A program made the position numbers and the translations under genes. Positions 1-8,833 of a stretch of 64,000 bases of DNA are shown in pieces. How positions within the stretch are numbered: the first letter of the stretch is position 1; the number at the start of each line of letters is the position of its first letter. Origin of the DNA: DASQBT01 sp049578545. GTDB lineage: Bacteria > Pseudomonadota > Gammaproteobacteria > Burkholderiales > Thiobacillaceae. The DNA lies in assembly GCA_049578545.1 (NCBI GenBank), contig JBAUMF010000027.1:124001-188000 (forward strand), in the 5' to 3' direction. The notes beneath the pieces were generated by a model. It was not told where the DNA came from. It did no database searches and saw only the letters and a list, made by a program, of their open reading frames with translations.

Positions 1-3000
1 CCGCGCCTTGATCTGAACCTCTCCGCCCTGAATCAGCAACGCGAGGCCCTCGTGGCCTTGCAGGCACAACAACGCCAACTCGACAACAGGGTTGCCGCGC
101 AGCAGGCCGCGCTCGATGCCGCCTTGCGCGCAGGTGAATCGCCCAACATCACGGGCGTGCTGCAGCAGCAGGCCGATGCCGCACGCGCCCAGCGCCAACA
201 GCTGGTGAATCAGATACGCGGGCAGAACGCGAGCATAGACCAGCTCGCCAACGGCCTGCTTGGCCAGCTTGATCCGTCAAATATGGTTGAAGCGCTGGAC
301 GGCGGATTGCCCATCGCGCTTCTGCCTCTGCGGATTGAAACGCGCTATGCGCCCGACCCCAACACCCTGCGCATCCGCGTCTACCCGGATGACATCAACA
401 TCATCGAGCACACCCCCGCCCTGACCGACAAGGAGCAACAGGCCGGCATGGACTACTGGGCGGCGCGCTTTGCCGGCGATCCCGACGAAGCCGCACGCGT
501 CGCACGCGACCTCACGCTGGGCGTGGGGCGCAACCGCTGCGCCTGGGTGCTGCGCGTGCTCACCCCGGACAACGCCGCGGACGAAGGCCAGCCCGATGCG
601 CAGCCGCAATTTCCCGATGCGCCCGTGATCGATGCACGGGCCAAGCAGACCCGCGCGCTGCTCCTGCCCGACCGCTGGTGCGCCGTCGGCTATGCGGCCA
701 ACCGGCGCGAGGTATTCCGCGTCTGGGGCAACCGCATATCTGATGAATTGATCCTCTCACCGGACTGGTTGAACGTCGACGAACCCGAAGCGCTGCTGGC
801 AGGCGATCGAGCGTGGCTCGCCGATTTCGATTCCGCGCTTGCCAACGGCATGGCTCTGGAAGTGACCCAGCAGATGGTCGACGGGCAACTCGCTCAGCAC
901 CATGCACCGCCCTTCCACCTGGCAAGCGATACGCTGGAGCGCCTGCTCATCGTCGGCCTCGAATGGACCAAGGACGCGCAGCAGAGCGCCGCCGAGATGG
1001 CCGCGCTTCTCGGCGCGCAGCGCGATTCGACTGGACTGGCCTTTTTGCCATTGAACACACCCACCAACAACACCGAGGCTGCTGCGTCTGGCTACAGCCC
1101 CTCACAGGAGAAGACGCCACCGCCCACACCTGAAGAGAACGCGCAACTTCCACCCCAGAAGGACGCGCTGGAACTGCTGAGTGACGCTCTAGGCCTGCCC
1201 GCGCAAAGCCTGCCGGCGGATGGCATAGACCACGCGCATCTCAGCGAGCAGCGCACCGCGATGCATATGATGAACGCACTGTGGCGCGCGACCTTCGGCC
1301 ACTATCTGATGGAGTTGTGGAATCCACTGGGCGAGGAAGAAGACCTGCTGATCAAGACGCCGGCGCAATACGCGCTGCGCAGCTATGCCGTGTCTTACCT
1401 GCGCCCGGCCGGGCCCTTGCCGCTCCTGCGCGTGGGCAAGCAGCCCTACGGCGTGCTGCCGGTGGCAGGCAAGGCCTTCGTACCAGAGCCGGCCGGCGGC
1501 GTGCTGGCCCGCCTCGGCATCAACCTGGCGGCGGTGGAACAGAACGTGTCCAAGGTGCTCGGCGTGTTGCGGCCCATGTGGGAAATCGCGCGCAACCAGG
1601 TGCCGCTGCTCAAGGATGGCGATGTCGACCGCGCAAAGGATATTCTGCAGACGTCGCCCTGGTCGCAGACCGCGGCCTATCGCAACGCCGACAACATCTG
1701 CCTCAGCCCGGTCGTGATTGACATCTCCGGCGTGCAGATACCATCGAAGCAACAGCTGATCCAGACCCTGCTGACCGCGCTGGGAGTCAACCAGGGCGCT
1801 TATCCGGGACTGCCCATTTTCAACTGCGCGAGTTTCCCGCCCGATCCGCCGTACTCGTCCGGCAGCCTGGCGGGCGTGCCCTGGGTGCTGGCCGACGACA
1901 AGCAGCCGACCATCGAGGCCGCGCCGGAGACCCAGTTCAGCGACGGGCAAAATTATCTGAAACAGATTGCCGATGCGCTGACCCAGCCGCAGGCCGAGTC
2001 CGACGCAAAACTGAGTGCCTTCCAGACCGGTCCGGCCCTGCTGGAGGCCCTGGCCGCCTGCTCCGTGCAGCTCGAGCGGCATGACGCCGTGCAATCCTTT
2101 GCCTTGTCAACCCAAGCCGTGACCAAGGTGGAATCGGTTGCCATGCCCAAGCTGGTGAACGTGGAAAATCCCGCGCAGAACGAAGCCGCGTTCACGGTCA
2201 ACAGCCCCAAACAGCTCGCAGCCGTGGTCATTCCGAGTCTGACCGGCCAGGTGAGCCTGGGCCAGCATGTGTCGAACAGCCTCGCCGCGCAGCCCATTTC
2301 CGTGAGCGCCGGCAGGGCAAGCAGCATGAGCGCAGCCTTGCAGGATGCAATCGGCAAACTGGCGCCGCCCCTGCGCAATGTGGCCGGCGCGAAGCTAAGC
2401 CTGGAGTATCTCGCCGACCGTCCGGTGGGAGAACTCAATGTCGCCTTCCGTACCACGCTCGACGCTTTCTCCTACCGGCTCGACGCGTGGTATACCGCAC
2501 GTGCCAGCCGGCGGCTGGAACAGATGCGCGCAGGCCAGCCGACGGGTCTTTATGTCGGCGGCTACGCCTGGGTGGAAAACCTAAAGCGCGACACGCGGCC
2601 CGACAGCGACGGCTATGTGCTTACCCCTTCGCTCGGCCAGGCCGCCAGCGCGGCCATCCTGCGCAGCGGCTTTCTCGCCAACCACGAGCAGGGCGTGTTC
2701 AACATCGACCTCGATTCCAAGCGCACGCGGCGCGCACTCGACATTCTGCAAGGCCTCACCCGCGACCAGCCGCTTGCCGCGCTGTATGGCTATCGCATCG
2801 AACGCGGCCTGCGCGATGCGCTGCTGGGCAAGCTGATCTGGCCGCTCAGGCTGGCCTATCCGTGGCGGCCTGCGGGTGCCGATCCTGGCGACGAGCCGAA
2901 GGAAGCGATCGGCGCGCGCGACGTGGTGGACGGCGTGTCCTTACTAGCGGCGTGGCAGGACTCAAAGGCCAATGTCTGGATCCGCATTCAGTCGGTGGTG

Positions 3001-4962
3001 GTGAACGGCAGCAAGCCCTTTGCCACGCTCAGCAACGCCGAGAAGCAGGCCTTTGAAAGCGTCCTCAGTGACGCGGTCGATCTCGCCGACAGCGTAAGCG
3101 ACCTGCTGATGGCCGAAGGCATCCACCAGATCGTGCAGGGCAATTTTGAACGCGCCGGCGCGGCAATGGCGGTCGCCGACAAGCAGTCCCTGCCGATCGA
3201 AACCCAGGTCGCGCGCACGCCGCGCGGCGGCGCCTCCTACACCCAGCGCGTCACCCTGATCTGTCCACCGGCCGCGGACGACGGCTGGCCCGCTGACCGG
3301 CGCGCAAATGCCGAACCGGCGCTCAACGCTTGGCTTGCGTTCATGCTGGGCGCGCCGGATCGCTATGTGTTTTCCGCCTTGGTGTATCGGGGTACAACCG
3401 AAGACGGCCAGCCCATCATCGACGCCAATCAGGTCAGTGCAACGATGACGGAACTCGGCTATTCGCCGCTCTCGGCCATGCTCGCCGCCACCACGGTATC
3501 CAAGCACACCCTGAGCGGCCCCGCCGACACCGGCCTGCGCGGCCGCGTGGTGGATGCCTTGATCAGCAAGCTCGACAACCCCGCGACGGTCAGCGGCCTG
3601 GACATCCAGCAGGAAGCGGACAACGGCAAGCTCGGGCTGGGCTACTTCGAAGCCTTCGCCACTACGCTGCGCGCCCTGCTCGACAAGGCGCGCCCCGCCA
3701 CGCGCAAGGATCTGGTAGTGCCGGATGACGACATCGAAAAGAATCTTCCGGCCGAAGGAGAATATCCGGGCGTGGACCTGGTGGAGTTGCGCGGCCGAGC
3801 CGATGCGCTGATCGTCGATTTCAACGGCCTGAAGACCGGGTTGGAAGCCACGGCCAATGCAGACGATCTGCTCTCCGCACTCAATGCCCTGGCCGATTTC
3901 CTGCCGACCGTGTCCTGGCCGCAGCAGGTGCTGGCCATTGATGCGCCGGGCGCCGACCCGGCCCAGCGCGATGCGCGCGCCGATGACGCGCGCGCGGCAC
4001 TGAGCACGATCCTGCAAGCCAGGCTCGATGCGCTCAACGTGCCGCTTCCGCTTCTGGACAATCAGATCGGGCCGACCCACGCCCAACAGGTGCAGCAGGC
4101 CATCGATCAGATGAAGCTGCTCTTGGGCCGCGACTTCCCTGTCCTGCCCCGCTTTTCGCTCAATGCCTACGCCAGCGATTTCAGTGCCTCGCTTGGCGAA
4201 CAGGTTGCGCTTACGCGCAACGATCCCTGGCGCGTCACCGGCTGGATGTCCGGGCTCGCGCGTGTGCGCGACGGACTGGACCGCTTTGCCGGCGCGCTCT
4301 CCGCGCACGAAACCCTGGTGGACTTGAGCAGCGCCGGGGATTTCAATCTGGTGCAGTTTCCCCATGTCTCCGGCCAGGCCTGGGCTGCGCTGCCGGAGGC
4401 CTGGCGCGAGGACGAAGGCACGCCGCTTGACCCCAGCCAGGTGCCGGAGGAATTGCACGATTACTTATCCCAGCAGGCGGGTGCGCCCTACAAGGACATC
4501 AACCGGGTGGCGCCCAAGCTGGCCCTGGCCCTGCACACGCCCGGCGGTCTGCCGGCGCCGGATGAGGCCACCTCGCTCGCCGGACTCGTCTGCGATGACT
4601 GGGCCGAATTCATCCCCGATCCCTATCAGACTGCCGCAATCGGTTTCCACTATGACGCCCCCGGCGCGCGCCCACCGCAAAGCATCCTGCTCGCCGTGCC
4701 GCCCAGGCTGAATCAGGAAAACTGGGAGTTCGACCAGGTGCTCGATATTCTGCACGAAGCCTTCGACCTGGCCCGCATTCGCGGTGTCAGGCCGCGTGAT
4801 CTGGCCGGCGGACTGGGCCTCGTTCTGCCCGGCAATTACCTGCCACACGACTATACCGGCGACCTGCCCGGCGTGCGCGCGCTCGAACTCGCGCGGCAGG
4901 CGATGCTGCACATGAAGGCAGGCATCAAGCAGGACACCGTCATCCCGCTGGGGAAGATCTGA
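1..4962 (+). CDS. Very large unknown protein, 5' end outside window
   Basis: The reading frame is open from the first base, so the gene starts upstream; a GTG at 52 is only an internal candidate. At least 1650 residues are encoded. I do not recognise a characterised family. Visible features: a Gln/Ala-rich, probably coiled-coil N-terminal part (to about residue 85), then LPIALLPLRIETRY and LRIRVYPDDINII, and later LLRVGKQPYGVLPV near residue 470. No signal peptide or membrane segment is seen in the part present. The stop lies 10 bases before the start of the next gene, and both share a very GC-rich codon style unlike the genes after 8000, so they look like one operon and possibly acquired DNA. 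Size and lack of membrane segments would suit a structural component of a large particle, but that is a guess. Confidence 0.85.
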   Translation, partial: PRLDLNLSALNQQREALVALQAQQRQLDNRVAAQQAALDAALRAGESPNITGVLQQQADAARAQRQQLVNQIRGQNASIDQLANGLLGQLDPSNMVEALDGGLPIALLPLRIETRYAPDPNTLRIRVYPDDINIIEHTPALTDKEQQAGMDYWAARFAGDPDEAARVARDLTLGVGRNRCAWVLRVLTPDNAADEGQPDAQPQFPDAPVIDARAKQTRALLLPDRWCAVGYAANRREVFRVWGNRISDELILSPDWLNVDEPEALLAGDRAWLADFDSALANGMALEVTQQMVDGQLAQHHAPPFHLASDTLERLLIVGLEWTKDAQQSAAEMAALLGAQRDSTGLAFLPLNTPTNNTEAAASGYSPSQEKTPPPTPEENAQLPPQKDALELLSDALGLPAQSLPADGIDHAHLSEQRTAMHMMNALWRATFGHYLMELWNPLGEEEDLLIKTPAQYALRSYAVSYLRPAGPLPLLRVGKQPYGVLPVAGKAFVPEPAGGVLARLGINLAAVEQNVSKVLGVLRPMWEIARNQVPLLKDGDVDRAKDILQTSPWSQTAAYRNADNICLSPVVIDISGVQIPSKQQLIQTLLTALGVNQGAYPGLPIFNCASFPPDPPYSSGSLAGVPWVLADDKQPTIEAAPETQFSDGQNYLKQIADALTQPQAESDAKLSAFQTGPALLEALAACSVQLERHDAVQSFALSTQAVTKVESVAMPKLVNVENPAQNEAAFTVNSPKQLAAVVIPSLTGQVSLGQHVSNSLAAQPISVSAGRASSMSAALQDAIGKLAPPLRNVAGAKLSLEYLADRPVGELNVAFRTTLDAFSYRLDAWYTARASRRLEQMRAGQPTGLYVGGYAWVENLKRDTRPDSDGYVLTPSLGQAASAAILRSGFLANHEQGVFNIDLDSKRTRRALDILQGLTRDQPLAALYGYRIERGLRDALLGKLIWPLRLAYPWRPAGADPGDEPKEAIGARDVVDGVSLLAAWQDSKANVWIRIQSVVVNGSKPFATLSNAEKQAFESVLSDAVDLADSVSDLLMAEGIHQIVQGNFERAGAAMAVADKQSLPIETQVARTPRGGASYTQRVTLICPPAADDGWPADRRANAEPALNAWLAFMLGAPDRYVFSALVYRGTTEDGQPIIDANQVSATMTELGYSPLSAMLAATTVSKHTLSGPADTGLRGRVVDALISKLDNPATVSGLDIQQEADNGKLGLGYFEAFATTLRALLDKARPATRKDLVVPDDDIEKNLPAEGEYPGVDLVELRGRADALIVDFNGLKTGLEATANADDLLSALNALADFLPTVSWPQQVLAIDAPGADPAQRDARADDARAALSTILQARLDALNVPLPLLDNQIGPTHAQQVQQAIDQMKLLLGRDFPVLPRFSLNAYASDFSASLGEQVALTRNDPWRVTGWMSGLARVRDGLDRFAGALSAHETLVDLSSAGDFNLVQFPHVSGQAWAALPEAWREDEGTPLDPSQVPEELHDYLSQQAGAPYKDINRVAPKLALALHTPGGLPAPDEATSLAGLVCDDWAEFIPDPYQTAAIGFHYDAPGARPPQSILLAVPPRLNQENWEFDQVLDILHEAFDLARIRGVRPRDLAGGLGLVLPGNYLPHDYTGDLPGVRALELARQAMLHMKAGIKQDTVIPLGKI

Positions 4963-4972
4963 GGGGCGCAGC

Positions 4973-6874
4973 ATGAAAATCGAATTCTCCAAAGCCAAGG
5001 CATCCAGCGCGCTGATCGACATCGTCAAGAAGCAACCGGTCTATCTGGGCCACACGCGGCTGGAAACCCAGCCTACCACGGTCAGCATGAAAGACTCCCT
5101 CCAGGCGCCGCTGGCCGATCCGCTGTGGATGCTCTCGCGCCAATGGCAGTTCAACGAATTCCAGGGCGAGGATGCGGGCTCGCCGATCAAGCTGGCCTTC
5201 GCCCTGGAGGGCACTCAGGTCGACCGCTTTCGTGCCGGCCACGATGAGCCGTGGCAGCCGATCGGCGAGGTGCCGATCGAAACCCAGGTGGAAGCCGAGC
5301 CGGTGTTGGACCGCCATGCGCGCCTTTCCGGCGAGGCCGGGTTGCAGCTGCTGCGCATGGCGCCCCATCAATCCATACGCGCCGCACTGCTTGCGGCCTA
5401 TGCGCTGGCACTGCCCATGCCGACCGATCCCGAGTCTGACCAGGCCGGCATCCTCTGGTCCACCCTGATGAACCAGCGCACCGTGGACGCGAGCAAACTG
5501 CGCGCAGACCTGCTGCCGCTCTGGGCCAATGGCAAGCTTGGCGGCCTGCCGGCGGCGCTCGCGATGCAGGCGGGTGAGGTCGCAGCGACGCAGACGCTGC
5601 TGGAGAACTGGCTGGCCTGGCTGGATGAACTGGTGTTTGAGGGCGCGGCAGACAATCGAAGCTGGCAGAAGAACCGCCTGGAATATGCGTTTGCGCTTGC
5701 CGCTGGAAGCGTCGAACTCAAGTCGGACGAATACACCGACGGCCACGTGGACTGGGAAGATTTCGTGGGCGCGGCCCTGCCGCAAAACGAACAGCAGCAA
5801 TTTGCCACGCACAAATTCGCGGTCGCCCAGCGCCATCCCTCGCCGGTGCGCTACCCCGGCATGCCGGCGGAGCGCTACTGGGAGTTCGAGGACGGGCAGG
5901 TGAACTTCGCCGGCATGGAGGCCGGCGTCACCGACCTCCTGCGCATGACGGTGACCGAATTTGCGCTGACTTTCGGCAACGACTGGTTTCTCACCCCGGT
6001 GCGCTTGCCGGTCGGCGGCCTGTATCGGGTCGCGCAGTTTGCCATCACTGACACCTTTGGCATCACCGCGCAGGCAGGTCCGGTCGCGCCGCTTGGCGAT
6101 GTGCCGTGGACGCTGTTCGAAGTGAGCGCGGAGGCAAGTCTTCGGGGCCAGCTGGCCCACACCCTCTACCTGCCAGATAGTCTCGATGGCATGCAGGAGG
6201 GCGCGGTGCTGGAATACACCCTGCTCGCGCGCGACGAAATGGCCAACCTCGCCTGGGCAATCGAGAAGACCGTGCAGGGCATCTCCGGCGAGCCGCTGGA
6301 TCGCGATCTGGAAGCCAAGTCACTCGCCTTCCAGCAGCAGATTCATTTCGACACCGCGCCCGACAGCCCGCAACTGGTATATCGGCTGGCCACGCCGGTG
6401 CCGGCCAACTGGACGCCCCTGCTGCCGGTGCGCAACCCGGTACTGAATCTTGCCGAACCGCTCGAAATCCAGCTGGCTCGCGCCGGCATGAAACGCTTCT
6501 ACCCGGAAGCGAGCGTCGAGGTACTCGGCGCCGTCGATCCCGCCTATGTGGATTTTCTCAATGGCCTCGATGCGCAGGACAACTTCATCGACCGCCTGAA
6601 CATCGATGCCCAGTTGCGCGCCTATGTCTTCTGGCCGCGCGGCTGGCTGCTGCGCAGCGACCCAACCCAACCGATGGACCCGAACGACACGCTGGTCATT
6701 GAGGAAGAAGAGGTCGCGCGCATCGGCGTGAGCCTCAAGCGCAAGTTCCAGTACGCGCGCAGCAGCGACGGCAGAAGCTGGCTGTGGATCGGCCGCAGCA
6801 AACTGGCTGGACGGGGGGAGGCAGCAAGCAATCTGAAATTCGATGTGGCAGTGAAGACAACGACCATGCGCTAG
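4973..6874 (+). CDS. Unknown 633-residue protein paired with the giant protein
   Basis: ATG at 4973 sits 10 bases after the previous stop, with GAGGGGCGCAGC just before it as a plausible ribosome site. The product is soluble-looking, with no signal peptide and no membrane segment. A tryptophan-rich block, DPLWMLSRQWQFNEFQGEDA, lies at about residues 44-63 and has the look of a family signature. Further Trp-rich stretches follow (ERYWEFEDGQVNF near 300, WPRGWLLRSDP near 555). I cannot assign a function. It is almost certainly co-transcribed with the preceding gene and should work with it. The C-terminal segment is basic and followed by decayed sequence. Confidence 0.85.
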   Translation: MKIEFSKAKASSALIDIVKKQPVYLGHTRLETQPTTVSMKDSLQAPLADPLWMLSRQWQFNEFQGEDAGSPIKLAFALEGTQVDRFRAGHDEPWQPIGEVPIETQVEAEPVLDRHARLSGEAGLQLLRMAPHQSIRAALLAAYALALPMPTDPESDQAGILWSTLMNQRTVDASKLRADLLPLWANGKLGGLPAALAMQAGEVAATQTLLENWLAWLDELVFEGAADNRSWQKNRLEYAFALAAGSVELKSDEYTDGHVDWEDFVGAALPQNEQQQFATHKFAVAQRHPSPVRYPGMPAERYWEFEDGQVNFAGMEAGVTDLLRMTVTEFALTFGNDWFLTPVRLPVGGLYRVAQFAITDTFGITAQAGPVAPLGDVPWTLFEVSAEASLRGQLAHTLYLPDSLDGMQEGAVLEYTLLARDEMANLAWAIEKTVQGISGEPLDRDLEAKSLAFQQQIHFDTAPDSPQLVYRLATPVPANWTPLLPVRNPVLNLAEPLEIQLARAGMKRFYPEASVEVLGAVDPAYVDFLNGLDAQDNFIDRLNIDAQLRAYVFWPRGWLLRSDPTQPMDPNDTLVIEEEEVARIGVSLKRKFQYARSSDGRSWLWIGRSKLAGRGEAASNLKFDVAVKTTTMR

Positions 6875-7982
6875 CCGTCATGCAGCGGCCGTCCCCAGAT
6901 CACGGGAATTGCTCCTGCTGGTCCCGGTGTTCCAATTCGCTGGGTCCGAAGCTGTCTCCGCCAAGGAGGCTATTCCCTCCAGGCTGCGAACCCACCTGCT
7001 CACCAGCGAGAGGACCACAGGTGCCCCTGCGGCACCGGCATTCGCCGGTGCCGGCACGCCGACATGGTCTGCAGTGGGTCTGCCCTCAGCATTGGTCGTC
7101 GGCAAGCACCTCTCACTTTCCCGTCGGCGACAAGGGTCCCTGATCGCAACCTGCCTGGCCTTCGCGGAGGGTCAGGCGGCCATCGCCCTCGAGCGCAAGG
7201 ATCGTACCGCCGGCATCGAGCCTTACCAGGATCTGGTGATCGGCCAGTTCCACGGCGCAAGCGCGGAGCACCGAGATGCTCCCACACTTGATCGTGGCCA
7301 CGTCTTCGTCGAAGTCGATGCTCGCGCCGGCTATTCTAGGAGGATCTTCAGCCCACCCGGTGCGCCACACTGTCGCAGCACACCCCTTGGGCAATAGCGC
7401 ATTCTTGTCGGTTGAAGTGCCTGATATCTGCAACAAGAGGCCCCGGAGATCATGAATCTGCGCCCGGCTTGCTCTCATCGTGCTGTCACACGGGCTGCAC
7501 CAAAGGCACTCCGACTTTCCACCGGGCAGGCGCCTCAGACGGCAGTGCCACCCTGTAATTGCCAGCGAAAACCTCCTTCGGTAAGGTGGGACGAGAACAA
7601 GAATCTTCATCCTCGGAGGGGAGGTTCCTGAATTCGATCAAGGCAATGGTTGGCCACTTTGGCACTATGCATGCGTGTCGACGCGGCCTTGACGCAAACA
7701 GGCTCGGACGCCGCAATCGGCCGAACCTGCCATCCTGACCGATTGATCAGCGGAAGGCGACAGCATGGCGGGCGCAAAAGTTGGGCATCCAGATTGGCGA
7801 AACGAGCCAGCCGAGCAGGTCAGGGTTACCTTGCGATCACCGGGCCATCAGGATGCCATGGCCCGACGGGTGGTTGAGCTTGTCGCCTTCCCGAAACTCG
7901 GCGTCTATTGGATTGGCGCTGGGCGAACGCCACATGCTGGCGGCGCTGACCGGCCAGCCGCAGGAAAGCCACAATCGCCGCA
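6875..7982. other. Decayed intergenic stretch with no convincing intact gene
   Basis: About 1.1 kb between the giant-protein pair and lgt. Open frames exist on both strands but none has a good start, ribosome site and consistent codon use. The most protein-like piece is on the minus strand at about 7113-7330, where a translation such as LVRLDAGGTILALEGDGRL reads like a real beta-rich domain; upstream of it the frame is nonsense. I read this as the remnant of at least one gene, perhaps a lost third member of the left-hand module. Confidence 0.5.
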
Positions 7983-8768
7983 TTACTTCCTGCGATAGGC
8001 CCATATTAGCATGATGATGCCCACAATGATCATCGGCAGGGAAAGCCACTGGCCCATGCTTACAAGGTAGGAGTGGCCAAAGATGCCGGCGTCAGGTTCG
8101 CGGAAATATTCAGCGGTAAAACGGAATGCGCCATAGCCGATCAGGAACACGGCAGATACGGCGCCGGTGGGCCGGGGCTTGCGCGCATACAGCCACAGGA
8201 TGATGAACAGCATCAGGCCTTCACCCAGCGCCTGGTAGATCTGCGAAGGGTGCCGCGGCTGATTATCAACATTGGGGAAGACCATGGCCCATGGCAGCCT
8301 GGGGTCGGCAACCCGGCCCCAAAGTTCGCCGTTGATGAAGTTGCCGACGCGTCCGGCTGCCAATCCCAGCGGGACCAGTGGCGCAATGAAGTCGGTAGTC
8401 TTGAACCAGGGAACCTGATACCGGCGTGACCAGAACGTCATGGCGATAAGTACGCCGAGGAATCCCCCGTGAAAGCTCATGCCGCCATTCCAGACGGCGA
8501 AAATTTCGGCAGGGTGGGAAAAATAATAATCCGGCTCGTAGAACAGCACTTCGCCCAGACGCCCGCCCAGCACGACGCCCAACACACCATAGAACAGGAG
8601 GTCGTCGAGGCCTTTGTCGGTCATGCCCAGCTCGGGCCGCATGGCCAGACGAGTTTTGCCCAGCCACCATAATTGGAGGAAGGCCAGCAGGTACATCAAC
8701 CCATACCAGTGGACTTTGAGCGGGCCAATAGAAAAGGCGACAGGGTCGAAATGCGGGTAGACAAGCAT
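7983..8768 (-). CDS. lgt: Prolipoprotein diacylglyceryl transferase
   Basis: Inner-membrane enzyme that moves the diacylglyceryl group of phosphatidylglycerol onto the lipobox cysteine of prolipoproteins, the first step of lipoprotein maturation. The product has 261 residues, the usual length, and about seven membrane segments. It starts MLVYPHFDPVAFSIGPLKVHWYG, where the YPHFDP and HWYG blocks are typical. The signature region reads GRVGNFINGELWGR near residues 140-153, containing the conserved Arg and Asn-Gly. The gene is divergent from ilvD with about 65 bases between starts. Several lipoproteins in this window (at 15170, 21104, 35528 and 53423) would be its substrates. Confidence 0.97.
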   Translation of the reverse strand: MLVYPHFDPVAFSIGPLKVHWYGLMYLLAFLQLWWLGKTRLAMRPELGMTDKGLDDLLFYGVLGVVLGGRLGEVLFYEPDYYFSHPAEIFAVWNGGMSFHGGFLGVLIAMTFWSRRYQVPWFKTTDFIAPLVPLGLAAGRVGNFINGELWGRVADPRLPWAMVFPNVDNQPRHPSQIYQALGEGLMLFIILWLYARKPRPTGAVSAVFLIGYGAFRFTAEYFREPDAGIFGHSYLVSMGQWLSLPMIIVGIIMLIWAYRRK

Positions 8769-8833
8769 GGCTAGGAATTAGGGGCTCGGGGCAGGTGGCT
8801 TGTAAAATACGTGAACAATTATAGCTTTGCTGG

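Noticed and set aside
2962..4458. 498-codon open frame on the minus strand inside the giant protein
   Set aside because: Anti-sense shadow in GC-rich DNA; codon pattern and low-complexity product do not look coding, and the plus frame is continuous.
1..6874. Assignment of the left module to a type VI secretion or contractile injection system
   Set aside because: No sheath, tube, baseplate or VgrG-like sequence is visible in the window, so the claim cannot be supported.
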